Below, piece by piece: positions 18,232 to 27,334 of a stretch of DNA of 48,553 nt. Origin of the DNA: Candidatus Bathycorpusculum acetigenes (GTDB taxonomy: Archaea; Thermoproteota; Bathyarchaeia; Bathyarchaeales; Bathycorpusculaceae). Position 1 is the first letter of the stretch, and each line of letters begins with the position of its first letter. A model generated the notes under the pieces. It was given only the letters and a program-made list of their open reading frames with translations, made no database searches and was not told where the DNA came from. The position numbers and the translations under genes were made by a program. The stretch is taken from positions 1 through 48,553 of the forward strand of contig WQVG01000007.1 of NCBI GenBank assembly GCA_009781675.1. Reading direction: 5' to 3'.

Positions 18232-18798
18232 ATGATAGCTAATCGAGAAATCGATCAACCCAAAAGCAACTCAGGTGACACTATACTGCAAAATCAAAAA
18301 ATAACCAACTCCCAAATCCAACCGCTAAAAATAACCCTCGACGAAACAGACAAAAAAATCCTCCAAATACTCCAAGATGACTTCCCCATAGTCACCCAGC
18401 CATGGAAAGAAATAAGTTGCCGCCTAAACCTCACCGAACAAGAAATCACAAATCGCATAAACAGACTCAAACAAACCGGAGTGGTGCTAAGAATAGGACC
18501 AATTTTTGACTCAGCCAAAATCGGTCTAAAGGCAAGCACCTTAGTGGCCCTGCGTGTGGATGCCAAAAGACTCGAAGAAGTGTCTCAAATCATCAACCAA
18601 CACGACAACATCTCACACAACTATCAACGTGACAACGAATACAACGTATGGTTCACTCTTACTGCACAAGACAACACAGAACTAAATGAAGTGCTCGAAC
18701 AAATCCGCCAAAAAATAAACATACCCAAACAAGATTTGTTAAACCTGCCAACTCGTCACATCTTCAAAATCAACGTCATTTTCCAATTAACTAACTAA
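18232..18798 (+). CDS. ahbA: siroheme decarboxylase subunit AhbA-like
   Basis: An Lrp-fold enzyme subunit. Together with the next protein it decarboxylates siroheme to 12,18-didecarboxysiroheme. The HTH-like start LDETDKKILQILQDDFP is followed by an RAM-like domain carrying the YQRDNEYNVWFTL segment that distinguishes AhbA/B from true Lrp regulators. The first 35 residues are a polar extension. GATATATAC at 18207-18215 is placed for a nearly leaderless RNA. It is followed after 5 bases by ahbB. Assignment of A versus B rests on gene order and on the motifs. Confidence 0.85.
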   Translation: MIANREIDQPKSNSGDTILQNQKITNSQIQPLKITLDETDKKILQILQDDFPIVTQPWKEISCRLNLTEQEITNRINRLKQTGVVLRIGPIFDSAKIGLKASTLVALRVDAKRLEEVSQIINQHDNISHNYQRDNEYNVWFTLTAQDNTELNEVLEQIRQKINIPKQDLLNLPTRHIFKINVIFQLTN

Positions 18799-18803
18799 AC
18801 TGG

Positions 18804-19295
18804 GTGAAACATATGGATGAAATTGATCTTAAACTGTTAATAGGTCTCAAAAAAGGCATACCCCTATCAGCCTCACCATTCAACGATATAGCAACGGAAT
18901 TACAAATTCCCGTTGAAGAAGTCATAAGCCGACTAAATCAGCTCAAAGCAGACAAAGTGATCAGACGCTTTGGAGCTTCCATAAAGCCCAACAGCATCGG
19001 CTTATCGGCAAATGTTCTAGTAGCTTGGAAAGTATCTCCCAACAATATCCAAGAAGTCGGCAAAGCCCTCTCAGAGATCAAAGAAATTTCACACTGTTAT
19101 GAACGCACAACAGATAACCCAAACTGGACCTACAACCTCTACACGGTTCTACACGCCCAAACCCGTTCAGGCATCGAGACTATGGTCAACAAGTTATCCT
19201 CAAAGTGGAATTTAGAGTACAAACTACTCTATAGCACAAGAGACCTCAAACACTCACTAAACCCCAAGGAGAATCCCAATGTTAAACATTACTAA
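18804..19295 (+). CDS. ahbB: siroheme decarboxylase subunit AhbB-like
   Basis: Second Lrp-fold siroheme decarboxylase subunit, 163 residues. It carries the family signature SHCYERTTDNPNWTYNLYT, with the His/Tyr/Arg implicated in substrate handling. The N-terminal HTH-like part starts IDLKLLIGLKKGIPLS. Its end overlaps the ahbC start by 17 bases, so A, B and C are translationally coupled. The paired paralogs make a heterodimer. Confidence 0.88.
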   Translation: MKHMDEIDLKLLIGLKKGIPLSASPFNDIATELQIPVEEVISRLNQLKADKVIRRFGASIKPNSIGLSANVLVAWKVSPNNIQEVGKALSEIKEISHCYERTTDNPNWTYNLYTVLHAQTRSGIETMVNKLSSKWNLEYKLLYSTRDLKHSLNPKENPNVKHY

Positions 19296-20427
19296 ACTTT
19301 GGTGCAACCTTCCCGGCTCCATGGATCACATACGGTATGGCCCAACGACACACCAAAAACCCATAGTAGTATGGAATACAACAAGACGTTGTAACCTAAG
19401 ATGTGTTCACTGCTACTCAAAATCTGAAGATAAACTCTATCAAAACGAACTAACTACACAAGAAGCTAAGACTTTTGTAGAGGACTTAGCCAACTTCAAA
19501 GTGCCGGTGCTGTTATTTTCCGGCGGTGAACCCCTTCTACGCCAAGACCTCTTTGAAATCGCAACCAACGCTTCAAATTTAGGCATACGAACGGTGCTAT
19601 CAACAAACGGAACCCTAATCACTCCAAAAATAGCCCAAAAACTCAAAACCGCCGGGTTCTCCTACATCGGAGTCAGCATAGATGGCGCAGAAGAAACCAA
19701 TAACAAATTCCGCGGTAACCCCCAGGCATTTAAACAAGCCGTCACCGGTATACGGAATTGTATCAAAGCAGGCCTCAAACCCGGCCTACGCTTCACCGTC
19801 ACCAACTATAACATACAAGACATCAGCAAAATTTTTGATTTAATAGAAACCGAAAACATCCCCCGTGCATGTTTCTACCACCTAGCCTATGTCGGCAGAG
19901 GAACCTCCATTGTAAACGATGACCTAACCCCCAAACAAACACGAGACTTCATGGATTATCTTCTCTCAAAAGTCGAAGTTATGCATCAAAAAGCACAGAA
20001 CACCGAAATCCTAACCGTAGACAACCACACCGACGCAGCCTACCTCTATCTAAAACTAAGCAAAAAAGACCCCCAACAAGCACGAACAGTACTAAACCTC
20101 CTAAAAATAAACGGCGGCAACAGTAGCGGCAAAGGTATAGCCTGTGTAGACTCTAATGGGTATGTACATCCTGACCAATTCTGGCAACACCACAGTATAG
20201 GAAACATCCGAGAACAAAGTTTCAGCACAATCTGGGCAAATACCCAAGACCCACTGCTCTTAACACTCAGAAACCGCATCTCCACTCTGAAAGGAAAATG
20301 CGCTCAATGCCAATTCCTCGATATCTGTAATGGAAACCTCCGCGTAAGAGCCGAGGCAGTGCATGGCGATGTTTGGGCTCCTGATCCCGCATGTTATCTT
20401 ACAGATGAAGAAATAACCGCCAAGTAG
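19279..20427 (+). CDS. ahbC: radical SAM 12,18-didecarboxysiroheme deacetylase AhbC
   Basis: Radical SAM/SPASM-type enzyme that removes two acetate side chains from didecarboxysiroheme to give Fe-coproporphyrin III. It has the typical start with IRYG and VVWNTTRRCNLRCVHCYS, and CX3CX2C at residues 38, 42 and 45. An SGGEPLL segment is present, and the C-terminal auxiliary cluster motif reads CAQCQFLDICNGN, with Asn where many SPASM proteins have Gly. This NirJ/AhbC family membership is supported by the neighbours on both sides. Confidence 0.9.
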   Translation: MLNITKLWCNLPGSMDHIRYGPTTHQKPIVVWNTTRRCNLRCVHCYSKSEDKLYQNELTTQEAKTFVEDLANFKVPVLLFSGGEPLLRQDLFEIATNASNLGIRTVLSTNGTLITPKIAQKLKTAGFSYIGVSIDGAEETNNKFRGNPQAFKQAVTGIRNCIKAGLKPGLRFTVTNYNIQDISKIFDLIETENIPRACFYHLAYVGRGTSIVNDDLTPKQTRDFMDYLLSKVEVMHQKAQNTEILTVDNHTDAAYLYLKLSKKDPQQARTVLNLLKINGGNSSGKGIACVDSNGYVHPDQFWQHHSIGNIREQSFSTIWANTQDPLLLTLRNRISTLKGKCAQCQFLDICNGNLRVRAEAVHGDVWAPDPACYLTDEEITAK

Positions 20428-20439
20428 GCAAACCAAAAA

Positions 20440-21459
20440 ATGGCAACAAAAAATCCAATGAACATTGCACCCAGAGTAGTGGCTTGGGAATCAACTCGTG
20501 CATGTAACTATGCATGTTCCCACTGTCGAGCGACAGCCCAAAAACAGCCCGATCCCAACCAGCTCACAACCCGAGAAGCCCTCCATATGATCGATCAAAT
20601 TGCTACTCTCTGCAAACCGGTTTTTATAATAAGCGGTGGAGACCCACTCCAACGAAACGATGTTTTTGAGGTTGCCTCTTATGCATATAGGCTTGGATTT
20701 CGCGTCGTTATGTCTCCCAGCGGGAGCAATATGTCCCAGGAGACCTTTGATAAAATAAAACAGGCTGGCATACAAATGATCTCTCTTAGTCTCGACGGAG
20801 CAACCGCTGATATACATGACAGCTTCAGAAATGTGTCCGGTGCATTTGACTTAGTCTTAAAGAACATTGCATTGGCAAATGTCAACGATTTTCCATTTAG
20901 AATCAACACAACAATAACACAGCATAACTACAAAGCTATAGCTCCAATCCACAAGATGGCAGTAGAACAGGGCGCTGTGGAATGGGACGTTTTTATGCTG
21001 GTACCCACCGGTCGAGGAAAAATTGACATGGAGATAACCCCCCAACAATACGAAGAAACGCTACAAACAATCTATCAGCTCAGTGAATCCTCGTCAATTC
21101 CCGTTAAAGTGACCTGTGCACCTCAATATACCCGAATAGTAGCTCAACAAATCAAAGAAAAACCACTGATGAGTAGCAGGGGCTGTATGGCCGGTAACGG
21201 GTTCTGTTTCATCTCACATATTGGAGACGTTTTTGGTTGCGGTTTTCTTCCAATATGTGCCGGCTCAATTAGACAACAAACACTCAAAGAAATATACCAA
21301 CAATCTTCCCTCTTTATTGAATTAAGAAATCCTCATCTGCTAAAGGGCAAATGTGGTAAATGCAACTACCGTACTGTTTGTGGCGGTTGCCGCGCCAGAG
21401 CATTTTCGACAAAAAACGATTATCTCGACGAAGAGCCTTACTGCATCGGACAGTATTAG
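20440..21459 (+). CDS. ahbD: radical SAM heme synthase AhbD
   Basis: Last enzyme of the siroheme-dependent route. It oxidatively decarboxylates the two propionates of Fe-coproporphyrin III to the vinyls of heme b. VAWESTRACNYACSHCRA holds CX3CX2C at residues 22, 26 and 29. The ISGGDPL segment and the C-terminal CGKCNYRTVCGGCRARAF auxiliary cluster fit AhbD. It starts 12 bases after ahbC, so ahbABCD is one operon. Confidence 0.9.
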   Translation: MATKNPMNIAPRVVAWESTRACNYACSHCRATAQKQPDPNQLTTREALHMIDQIATLCKPVFIISGGDPLQRNDVFEVASYAYRLGFRVVMSPSGSNMSQETFDKIKQAGIQMISLSLDGATADIHDSFRNVSGAFDLVLKNIALANVNDFPFRINTTITQHNYKAIAPIHKMAVEQGAVEWDVFMLVPTGRGKIDMEITPQQYEETLQTIYQLSESSSIPVKVTCAPQYTRIVAQQIKEKPLMSSRGCMAGNGFCFISHIGDVFGCGFLPICAGSIRQQTLKEIYQQSSLFIELRNPHLLKGKCGKCNYRTVCGGCRARAFSTKNDYLDEEPYCIGQY

Positions 21460-21493
21460 TATAATGATTTACATAACCCCAGATGCCGTTGTC

Positions 21494-21509
21494 TCCCCTG
21501 AAAAGGGGA
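21494..21509 (+). terminator. hairpin after ahbD
   Basis: TCCCCT-GAAA-AGGGGA, a 6-base stem capped by a GAAA tetraloop, 35 bases after the ahbD stop and followed by ATTACCTTAA. It could end or stabilise the ahb mRNA. There is no strong T-run, so the terminator role is tentative. Confidence 0.4.
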
Positions 21510-21697
21510 CATTACCTTAATCAATCCAACTAATGGAGGGTGAACTTGTCTACCCGGATGTATGAATGTCTTCAAGCATTTTTGAGTTATAGCGTTTGTG
21601 TGCTAAATGTGCTAATGTATTATTGTCCTTTCAGGTTTCTTTTTTCTGCTCAAAAAGTTAATAGAATAGTTTCGATGACTATCTGCAAATAAGATAG

Positions 21698-23644
21698 ATG
21701 GACACTACCATGAGCGGCTCATCTAAGAATAGCAAAATAGTTACTGTGGGGCTAATTCAAACAGTTGTATCTGAAGATATAGCGGCAAACATGATAAAAG
21801 CAATGCAAAAAATTGAGGAAGCGGCACATAGGGGCGCTCAAATTATCTGTCTCCAAGAGCTCTATCGTACAAGATATTTTCCCCAAGAAGAAAACGTGAA
21901 TGCGATGCCTCTTGCAGAGACAATCCCTGGACCCTCCACAGAAGCCTTTAGTAAATTAGCAAAAAAACATGGGGTTGTAATTATTGTTCCTTTGTTTGAA
22001 CGGGCTTGTGATGCAAAATTCTACAATACCGCCGTAGTGATCGATGTCGACGGCAAAATCTTGGGCACCTATCGCAAAATCCACATACCCTACGATCCCT
22101 ACTTTTACGAAAAAAACTACTTTGCCCAAGGAGAACAACCTTACAAAGTCTTTAACACTGCATTTGCCAAAATCGCAGTGCTTATATGTTATGATCAGTG
22201 GTTCCCCGAAGCTGCCCGCATCAACACACTGGGTGGTGCAGAAATCATATTTTATCCCACTGCCATCGGCTACATAAACGATCATACCTCAGATGACGGC
22301 GACTGGCATGATGCTTGGCGTACCGTACAGCGGGCGCACGCCATAACAAACGGTGTCCATATAGCCGCAGTAAACCGCATCGGCACCGAGGGCGAACTTG
22401 TGTTTTGGGGCGGAAGCTTTGTCTGTGATTCCTTTGGAACCATCCTTGCCGAAGCCTCAACCGACAAAGAAGACGTCATAGTTACACCAGTTAATCTATC
22501 CAAAAATAAAAAGATACAAGAAGGCTGGGGTTTTCTGCAAAACCGCCGACCCGACACCTACCAGCCACTCATCGAAAAGGTAGAAACATGCACCGAAGGT
22601 TGCGGCGAGAAAACCTGTCGCACACAAGACTTTATGATGCCTGCTGAGTGGGAGCGTCATGATGCAATTTGGCTGGCTTGGCCCTATGATCCCACAACTT
22701 TTCCCGATCGTGTCGAGAGTGTTGAGCAGACCTACGTTCAAATAGTTAAGGAAATCCATGAGAGCGAAGAAGTTAATCTCTTTGTCATAGATGAACCCAC
22801 CAAAAAGAAAGTCACTGAAAAGTTTAGACAGGTAGGCATAAACTTAGATTTAGTGCATATCTATGTTTCTGATTATGCTGATGTTTGGTTCCGCGATTAT
22901 GGCCCCATATTTATCCGCAACTCCAAACACGAATTGGCTATGGTACACTGGGATTTTAACAGCTGGGGCGAAAAATACGAAACCCTTCTACGAGACAAAC
23001 AGATTCCTGATGTAATTAACAAAAAACTATCCCTCACCTGCTTTAAACCCGGCATCGTATTAGAAGGCGGATCCATTGATGTCAACGGCAAAGGTACCCT
23101 GCTCACAACCGAACAATGTCTACTAAACAGCAACCGCAACCCAACCCTTAACAAACAAAAAATCGAAACCTACCTCTCAGAATACCTAGGTGTACACCAC
23201 TTCATATGGCTAAAAAGGGGTATACTAGGCGATGACACTGACGGTCACATCGACGACTTAGCCCGCTTTGTTAACCCCACAACCATCGTCTGCGCCTACA
23301 CCGAAGACCCAAACGACGAAGATTATGAAGTGCTACAGGAAAACTATGAAATTCTCTCCCAAGCAGTCGATCAAGACGGCAAAAAACTCCAAATCATAAA
23401 ATTACCCATGCCCCGTGTTATAAGCGACGAAGACTACCGCCTACCCGCAAGCTACACCAACTTCTATATAGGCAACACAAAAGTGCTTGTACCTATTTTC
23501 AACCACCCAAACGACAAAAAAGCCCTAGATATCCTCCAAAACCTGTTTCCCACCCGAAAAATCGTAGGCATATTCTGCGGCGACTTGGTCTATGGATTTG
23601 GCACTATCCACTGCATCAGCCAACAACAACCCTGCCCCACATAA
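21698..23644 (+). CDS. fused N-carbamoylputrescine amidase - agmatine deiminase (AguB-AguA)
   Basis: One 648-residue chain holding two consecutive enzymes of putrescine synthesis. Residues about 12-295 are a nitrilase-fold amidase with the E54/K127/C164 triad (CLQELYRTRYF, YRKIHIPYDP, LICYDQWFPEA). Residues about 311-648 are an agmatine deiminase (WLAWPYDPTTFP, DVWFRDYGPIF, DDTDGHIDDLARF) with the catalytic Cys639 in GTIHCISQQQP. A cysteine-rich linker (CTEGCGEKTC) joins them. The order is second enzyme first. It would convert agmatine to N-carbamoylputrescine and on to putrescine. No arginine decarboxylase is linked. Confidence 0.92.
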   Translation: MDTTMSGSSKNSKIVTVGLIQTVVSEDIAANMIKAMQKIEEAAHRGAQIICLQELYRTRYFPQEENVNAMPLAETIPGPSTEAFSKLAKKHGVVIIVPLFERACDAKFYNTAVVIDVDGKILGTYRKIHIPYDPYFYEKNYFAQGEQPYKVFNTAFAKIAVLICYDQWFPEAARINTLGGAEIIFYPTAIGYINDHTSDDGDWHDAWRTVQRAHAITNGVHIAAVNRIGTEGELVFWGGSFVCDSFGTILAEASTDKEDVIVTPVNLSKNKKIQEGWGFLQNRRPDTYQPLIEKVETCTEGCGEKTCRTQDFMMPAEWERHDAIWLAWPYDPTTFPDRVESVEQTYVQIVKEIHESEEVNLFVIDEPTKKKVTEKFRQVGINLDLVHIYVSDYADVWFRDYGPIFIRNSKHELAMVHWDFNSWGEKYETLLRDKQIPDVINKKLSLTCFKPGIVLEGGSIDVNGKGTLLTTEQCLLNSNRNPTLNKQKIETYLSEYLGVHHFIWLKRGILGDDTDGHIDDLARFVNPTTIVCAYTEDPNDEDYEVLQENYEILSQAVDQDGKKLQIIKLPMPRVISDEDYRLPASYTNFYIGNTKVLVPIFNHPNDKKALDILQNLFPTRKIVGIFCGDLVYGFGTIHCISQQQPCPT

Positions 23645-24033
23645 CCTAACAAGGCATCTAACAAATTACCAAGAAGCATCACAGATACTAAATGCTAGCA
23701 CTCGCTATGGATTGCTCTACATCCAAATAGTGTTTAGTACACAAATGCACAGTGCGGTTACTGGGTAGTGATAGCCTTGTGTGGATCTTGGCTTCCACAC
23801 ACAAGCCGCAGAGGGGTTGCTTGGGGGCATATAGGCATTCAAGACCTTTCCAAGGCCATCTCTTGATATTGGTGGCGGGGCTGGGTTTGTGGATTGTTTG
23901 GGTGTGTGTTTTGCATAATTCCCAGGTTTTGCCGATTTGGGTTTGGTGGGCCTTATTATTCGAAGACGTTAGGTTTAAACGTTCCAGCAGATTAATAGGT
24001 GAAGCACCACAAATTTATGCAAAGGGGAAGGGC

Positions 24034-26244
24034 ATGGTTAATCAGCAGCCAAACCGCATGCGGGGAGTTAAGGTTCTCAAAGCCGTTTCATCACCGCTTA
24101 GGTTACAAATTCTCAATTTACTCTTTGATAGCAACGCACTTTCCTACAGTGAACTTATGAATCAGCTCAAGATGAATCCCAGCCGTGACGCCGGCAGATT
24201 TGCATACCACCTCAAATTTTTACTTAAGGCTAGTTTGGTAGAGGCCGATGTGGAGGCCAAAAAATACTACCTAACCGACCTAGGTAAAATGGTGCTTGAT
24301 GTCGCCGATCGGGTGGAGAAAAAAGCGGTGAAACCCCGAGGTATGCTGGTTCGTACTTCCCATCTCACAGTCGAAGAGTTCGATGCTAACAAAATCGCCA
24401 ACTCACTCATAAAAGAAGCCAAAGTTCCCCCAGAACTCGCCCAGAAAGCCGCCAAAGAGGCCGAGAAACGCCTTGTTAAATCCAAAACCAAGTACCTCAC
24501 AGCGGCACTTATTCGTGAAGTCGTCAACGGTATTCTCGTTGAGAAAGGATACGAAGACTACCGTCACAAACTCACCCGTGTCGGCATGCCCGTCCATGAA
24601 GTTACCCTGCTCATCGAATCCCGTGACGTCGCCTCAGACTGTGCCGCTGCCATAAGCAAAGCCGGCCAAACCGTATTAGGTGAATATACGTTACTAAACA
24701 TTTTCCCCCGCGACATCGCCGATGCCCACCTCTCAGGGGCCATCCACATTGGCGAATTGGGCACTTGGATGCTTAAACCCCGTGAAGTCATCCATGAACT
24801 CTGCTACTTCTACCTACATGGCGTCAAACTCGACGACCCCAAGCAGGCCGGGATGCAACCTCCCAGCGACTTCAAATCCGCTTTGTGTACCGCTTTTAAT
24901 GTTATGTTGCATTCCCAAAAAGAAACCAACTGTACCCAGATCTACAGCAACTTCAACCTAATCCTTGCACCGTTTGCCAAGGGTACTGATGAAGCTAAAC
25001 TCAAAGAGAACCTGCGCTTATTCATCTTAAACCTCAACCAGCATGTTGATGCCACATTGGGGATTGAATTATCCTCTTGCCAAATGATGGAAAAAGAAGC
25101 AATCGGGGCATATGGCAAACCAGCCGGAAAATACAGCAACTATCCCTCTGAGAGCCGTCTGATTGCATCAGTTCTACTTGATATCTTCTTAGAAGAAAGT
25201 GCCCAAAAACCTCTCCTAAACCCAAAACTCATCATAAAACTCAGCACTGACACCTTTAGTGGAGAAAACCTGCCTATTCTACAAAAAGCCCACGAATTAG
25301 TTGCCAAAAACGGTTTGATCTATTTCGCTGATACATCAAAAAAAGAAAATCAAAACGTTGCATTTTCTCCTTCTGGAACAAAATTCACTGCGGACTTAAC
25401 CGGGGACTGGGAAACTGATACCATGCGCACTGGTTGCTTGGGATCAGTCGCAGTTAATCTGCCACGAATCGCCTTGGAGTCCAAAAAAGATTCTGCAGTA
25501 TTCATGGAACTTCTACGTGAACGTTTCGAATTAGCTGCCCGTGCTTTAACGATCAAAAGTAATGCCTTAAAACAGTTCGGCAAAAATAACCTACCATTTC
25601 TCCTACAAAAAGCAGAAGGCGACAACTATTTCCGTATAGAAAACTGTAACCGCATCATCAACCTCGCCGGATTTTGGGAAGCAATCGAAATCGTTACCGA
25701 AAAAACTTCCGATACATCCAAAAGACAAGCCTTTGCCAAAGAAATCGTAGACACCGTTTTAATATTTAAACAAAAGATGGCAAAAAAATATGGCAGACGT
25801 CTTTACCCAGCATTACTATGCGACCATAAAGCGGCTGAACGGCTAGCCCAACTCGACATTGAACGCTTCGGCGTTGCAAAGGTAACGTTCTCCGGAACAA
25901 GAGACAACCCCTACTACTCCACGCTCAACCGTATCCCCATAAAAGCAATTCCAATACCAACAGCGCCAGCGGGCACCATAGAGACAACACAGTTACTCCG
26001 AGGCCTAAGTAGCGGCGGAAGCCTCGACCTATATGAATTAGAAAACGTCGAATTCCAAACCCACGCACTCCTCGATTTAACCAAGCGCATAATCCAAAGT
26101 CAAGTCAGTGAATTTTTCACCTACAACCGCACCATCAGTTTCTGCGGTAACTGCAAAAAAACATACTATGGAGCTCTTCACAAATGTCCAGGTTGTAGCT
26201 CCATGAGTACACTTACAACCTTTGATCGTTTCACATCAACCTGA
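24034..26244 (+). CDS. anaerobic ribonucleotide reductase-like protein with N-terminal HTH and ATP cone (NrdD-like)
   Basis: A 736-residue protein. An ArsR-like winged helix (residues about 8-90, SPLRLQILNLLFDS) is followed by an ATP-cone (about 100-195), then the 10-stranded RNR barrel. That barrel carries RTGCLGSVAVNLPRIA (candidate radical cysteine C468) and a C-terminal zinc motif CGNC...CPGC. The class III pattern should then continue to an R-x-T-G-Y glycyl radical motif. Here the protein ends FDRFTST with no glycine at that place. The frame extends to 23752 upstream, but the first 94 residues are not family-like. No nrdG activase is adjacent. Confidence 0.85.
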   Translation: MVNQQPNRMRGVKVLKAVSSPLRLQILNLLFDSNALSYSELMNQLKMNPSRDAGRFAYHLKFLLKASLVEADVEAKKYYLTDLGKMVLDVADRVEKKAVKPRGMLVRTSHLTVEEFDANKIANSLIKEAKVPPELAQKAAKEAEKRLVKSKTKYLTAALIREVVNGILVEKGYEDYRHKLTRVGMPVHEVTLLIESRDVASDCAAAISKAGQTVLGEYTLLNIFPRDIADAHLSGAIHIGELGTWMLKPREVIHELCYFYLHGVKLDDPKQAGMQPPSDFKSALCTAFNVMLHSQKETNCTQIYSNFNLILAPFAKGTDEAKLKENLRLFILNLNQHVDATLGIELSSCQMMEKEAIGAYGKPAGKYSNYPSESRLIASVLLDIFLEESAQKPLLNPKLIIKLSTDTFSGENLPILQKAHELVAKNGLIYFADTSKKENQNVAFSPSGTKFTADLTGDWETDTMRTGCLGSVAVNLPRIALESKKDSAVFMELLRERFELAARALTIKSNALKQFGKNNLPFLLQKAEGDNYFRIENCNRIINLAGFWEAIEIVTEKTSDTSKRQAFAKEIVDTVLIFKQKMAKKYGRRLYPALLCDHKAAERLAQLDIERFGVAKVTFSGTRDNPYYSTLNRIPIKAIPIPTAPAGTIETTQLLRGLSSGGSLDLYELENVEFQTHALLDLTKRIIQSQVSEFFTYNRTISFCGNCKKTYYGALHKCPGCSSMSTLTTFDRFTST

Positions 26245-27174
26245 CTATTGTACTGCCCCCAAAACCAACGATAGCAAAGCCATCCGCACAACAATTCCAT
26301 TCCAAACCTGCTGAAAATAACGCGCCTGTGGCATAGCATCAATTTCGGGTGCAATTTCATCAACTCGAGGCAGGGGATGGAGTATTATAAGATCTTCTTT
26401 AGCGCTGGAAAGCGTTTTTAAGTCTATACGATATGCGCCTTTAACTTTGGCATATTCGGTTGCGTCGGGGAAGCGTTCTTTTTGAATACGGGTCACATAG
26501 AGAACATCGATTTGAGGGATTATTTTTTCTATACTGGCCTCCTCTGTGACAGAAATTTTATCTTTGATGGTTGCCAACACGTCTTTGCGCATGCGCAACG
26601 TCTCCGGAGAGACTAGATGGAGTTCAACGTTGTAGAGAGCCAGTGCATAGGCCAGCGAGTGCACAGTTCGCCCATAACGCAGGTCTCCAACTATTGCGAC
26701 TTTTAGTCCATCGATTCGTTTCTTTTCCTTACGCATGGTATAGAGGTCGATGAGCGCTTGTGTGGGATGCTCTTCTGCACCTGTACCTGCATTGATAATG
26801 GGAACTTTGCTAAATTCCGCTGCCAGCTTGGCTGAACCTTCCAAACGGTGTCTAAGTATAATTACCTCAGCGTAATTTTCAACGGTGCGTATTGTGTCAG
26901 CAAGATTTTCACCTTTGCGTGTGGATGAGAGATCTGGCTCTGCAAAACCGATGCAGCCGCCTCCAAGTTTGAGCATGGCAGTTTCAAAACTCAGTCTCGT
27001 ACGAGTACTGGGCTCAAAGAACAATGTTGCTAAGATCTTGCCCCTGAGCATATCTGATCCACCCCTCGCAAGCGACTCCATGGATTTACTAACATCAAGG
27101 ATATGGTTGATTTCCTGCTGACTAAAGTCTTCAATTGAAATTATGTCTTTTCCCTTAAATTCCAAATGAGCCAC
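26245..27174 (-). CDS. pyrB: aspartate carbamoyltransferase catalytic subunit
   Basis: Condenses carbamoyl phosphate and aspartate in pyrimidine synthesis. It has the carbamoyl phosphate motif STRTRLSFETAM, GTGAEEHPTQALIDLYT, VAIVGDLRYGRTVHSL and the aspartate loop HPLPRVDEI. The open frame runs to 27207 with a hydrophobic stretch not typical of PyrB. GTG 27174 or TTG 27165 is the likely start, given a TTTAAAA box at about 27209-27217 on this strand. The regulatory subunit gene pyrI, usually adjacent in archaea, is absent here. Its stop abuts that of the RNR-like gene. Confidence 0.94.
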   Translation of the reverse strand: MAHLEFKGKDIISIEDFSQQEINHILDVSKSMESLARGGSDMLRGKILATLFFEPSTRTRLSFETAMLKLGGGCIGFAEPDLSSTRKGENLADTIRTVENYAEVIILRHRLEGSAKLAAEFSKVPIINAGTGAEEHPTQALIDLYTMRKEKKRIDGLKVAIVGDLRYGRTVHSLAYALALYNVELHLVSPETLRMRKDVLATIKDKISVTEEASIEKIIPQIDVLYVTRIQKERFPDATEYAKVKGAYRIDLKTLSSAKEDLIILHPLPRVDEIAPEIDAMPQARYFQQVWNGIVVRMALLSLVLGAVQ

Positions 27175-27334
27175 CAAAACAAGAAAGCCCAAGACAACTA
27201 ATAACATTTGCCATGTTTTAAAGAAGGCATAATCTTGCGGTGTCTCTTTTTAGGTGTTTCCAAGCGTTTGAAGCAAAAGGTTAAATGAAAAAAACGCCTT
27301 GTCCCATATGATGTTTCTTCATTAAATTTTTGAT

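Noticed and set aside
22245-22557. Two minus-strand frames inside the AguB part
   Set aside because: Shadow frames of a well-supported enzyme domain.
23752-24033. 94-residue extension of the RNR-like protein
   Set aside because: Hydrophobic, Trp-rich sequence without similarity. ATG 24034 has an AAAGGGGAAGGG ribosome site and matches the start of the winged helix.
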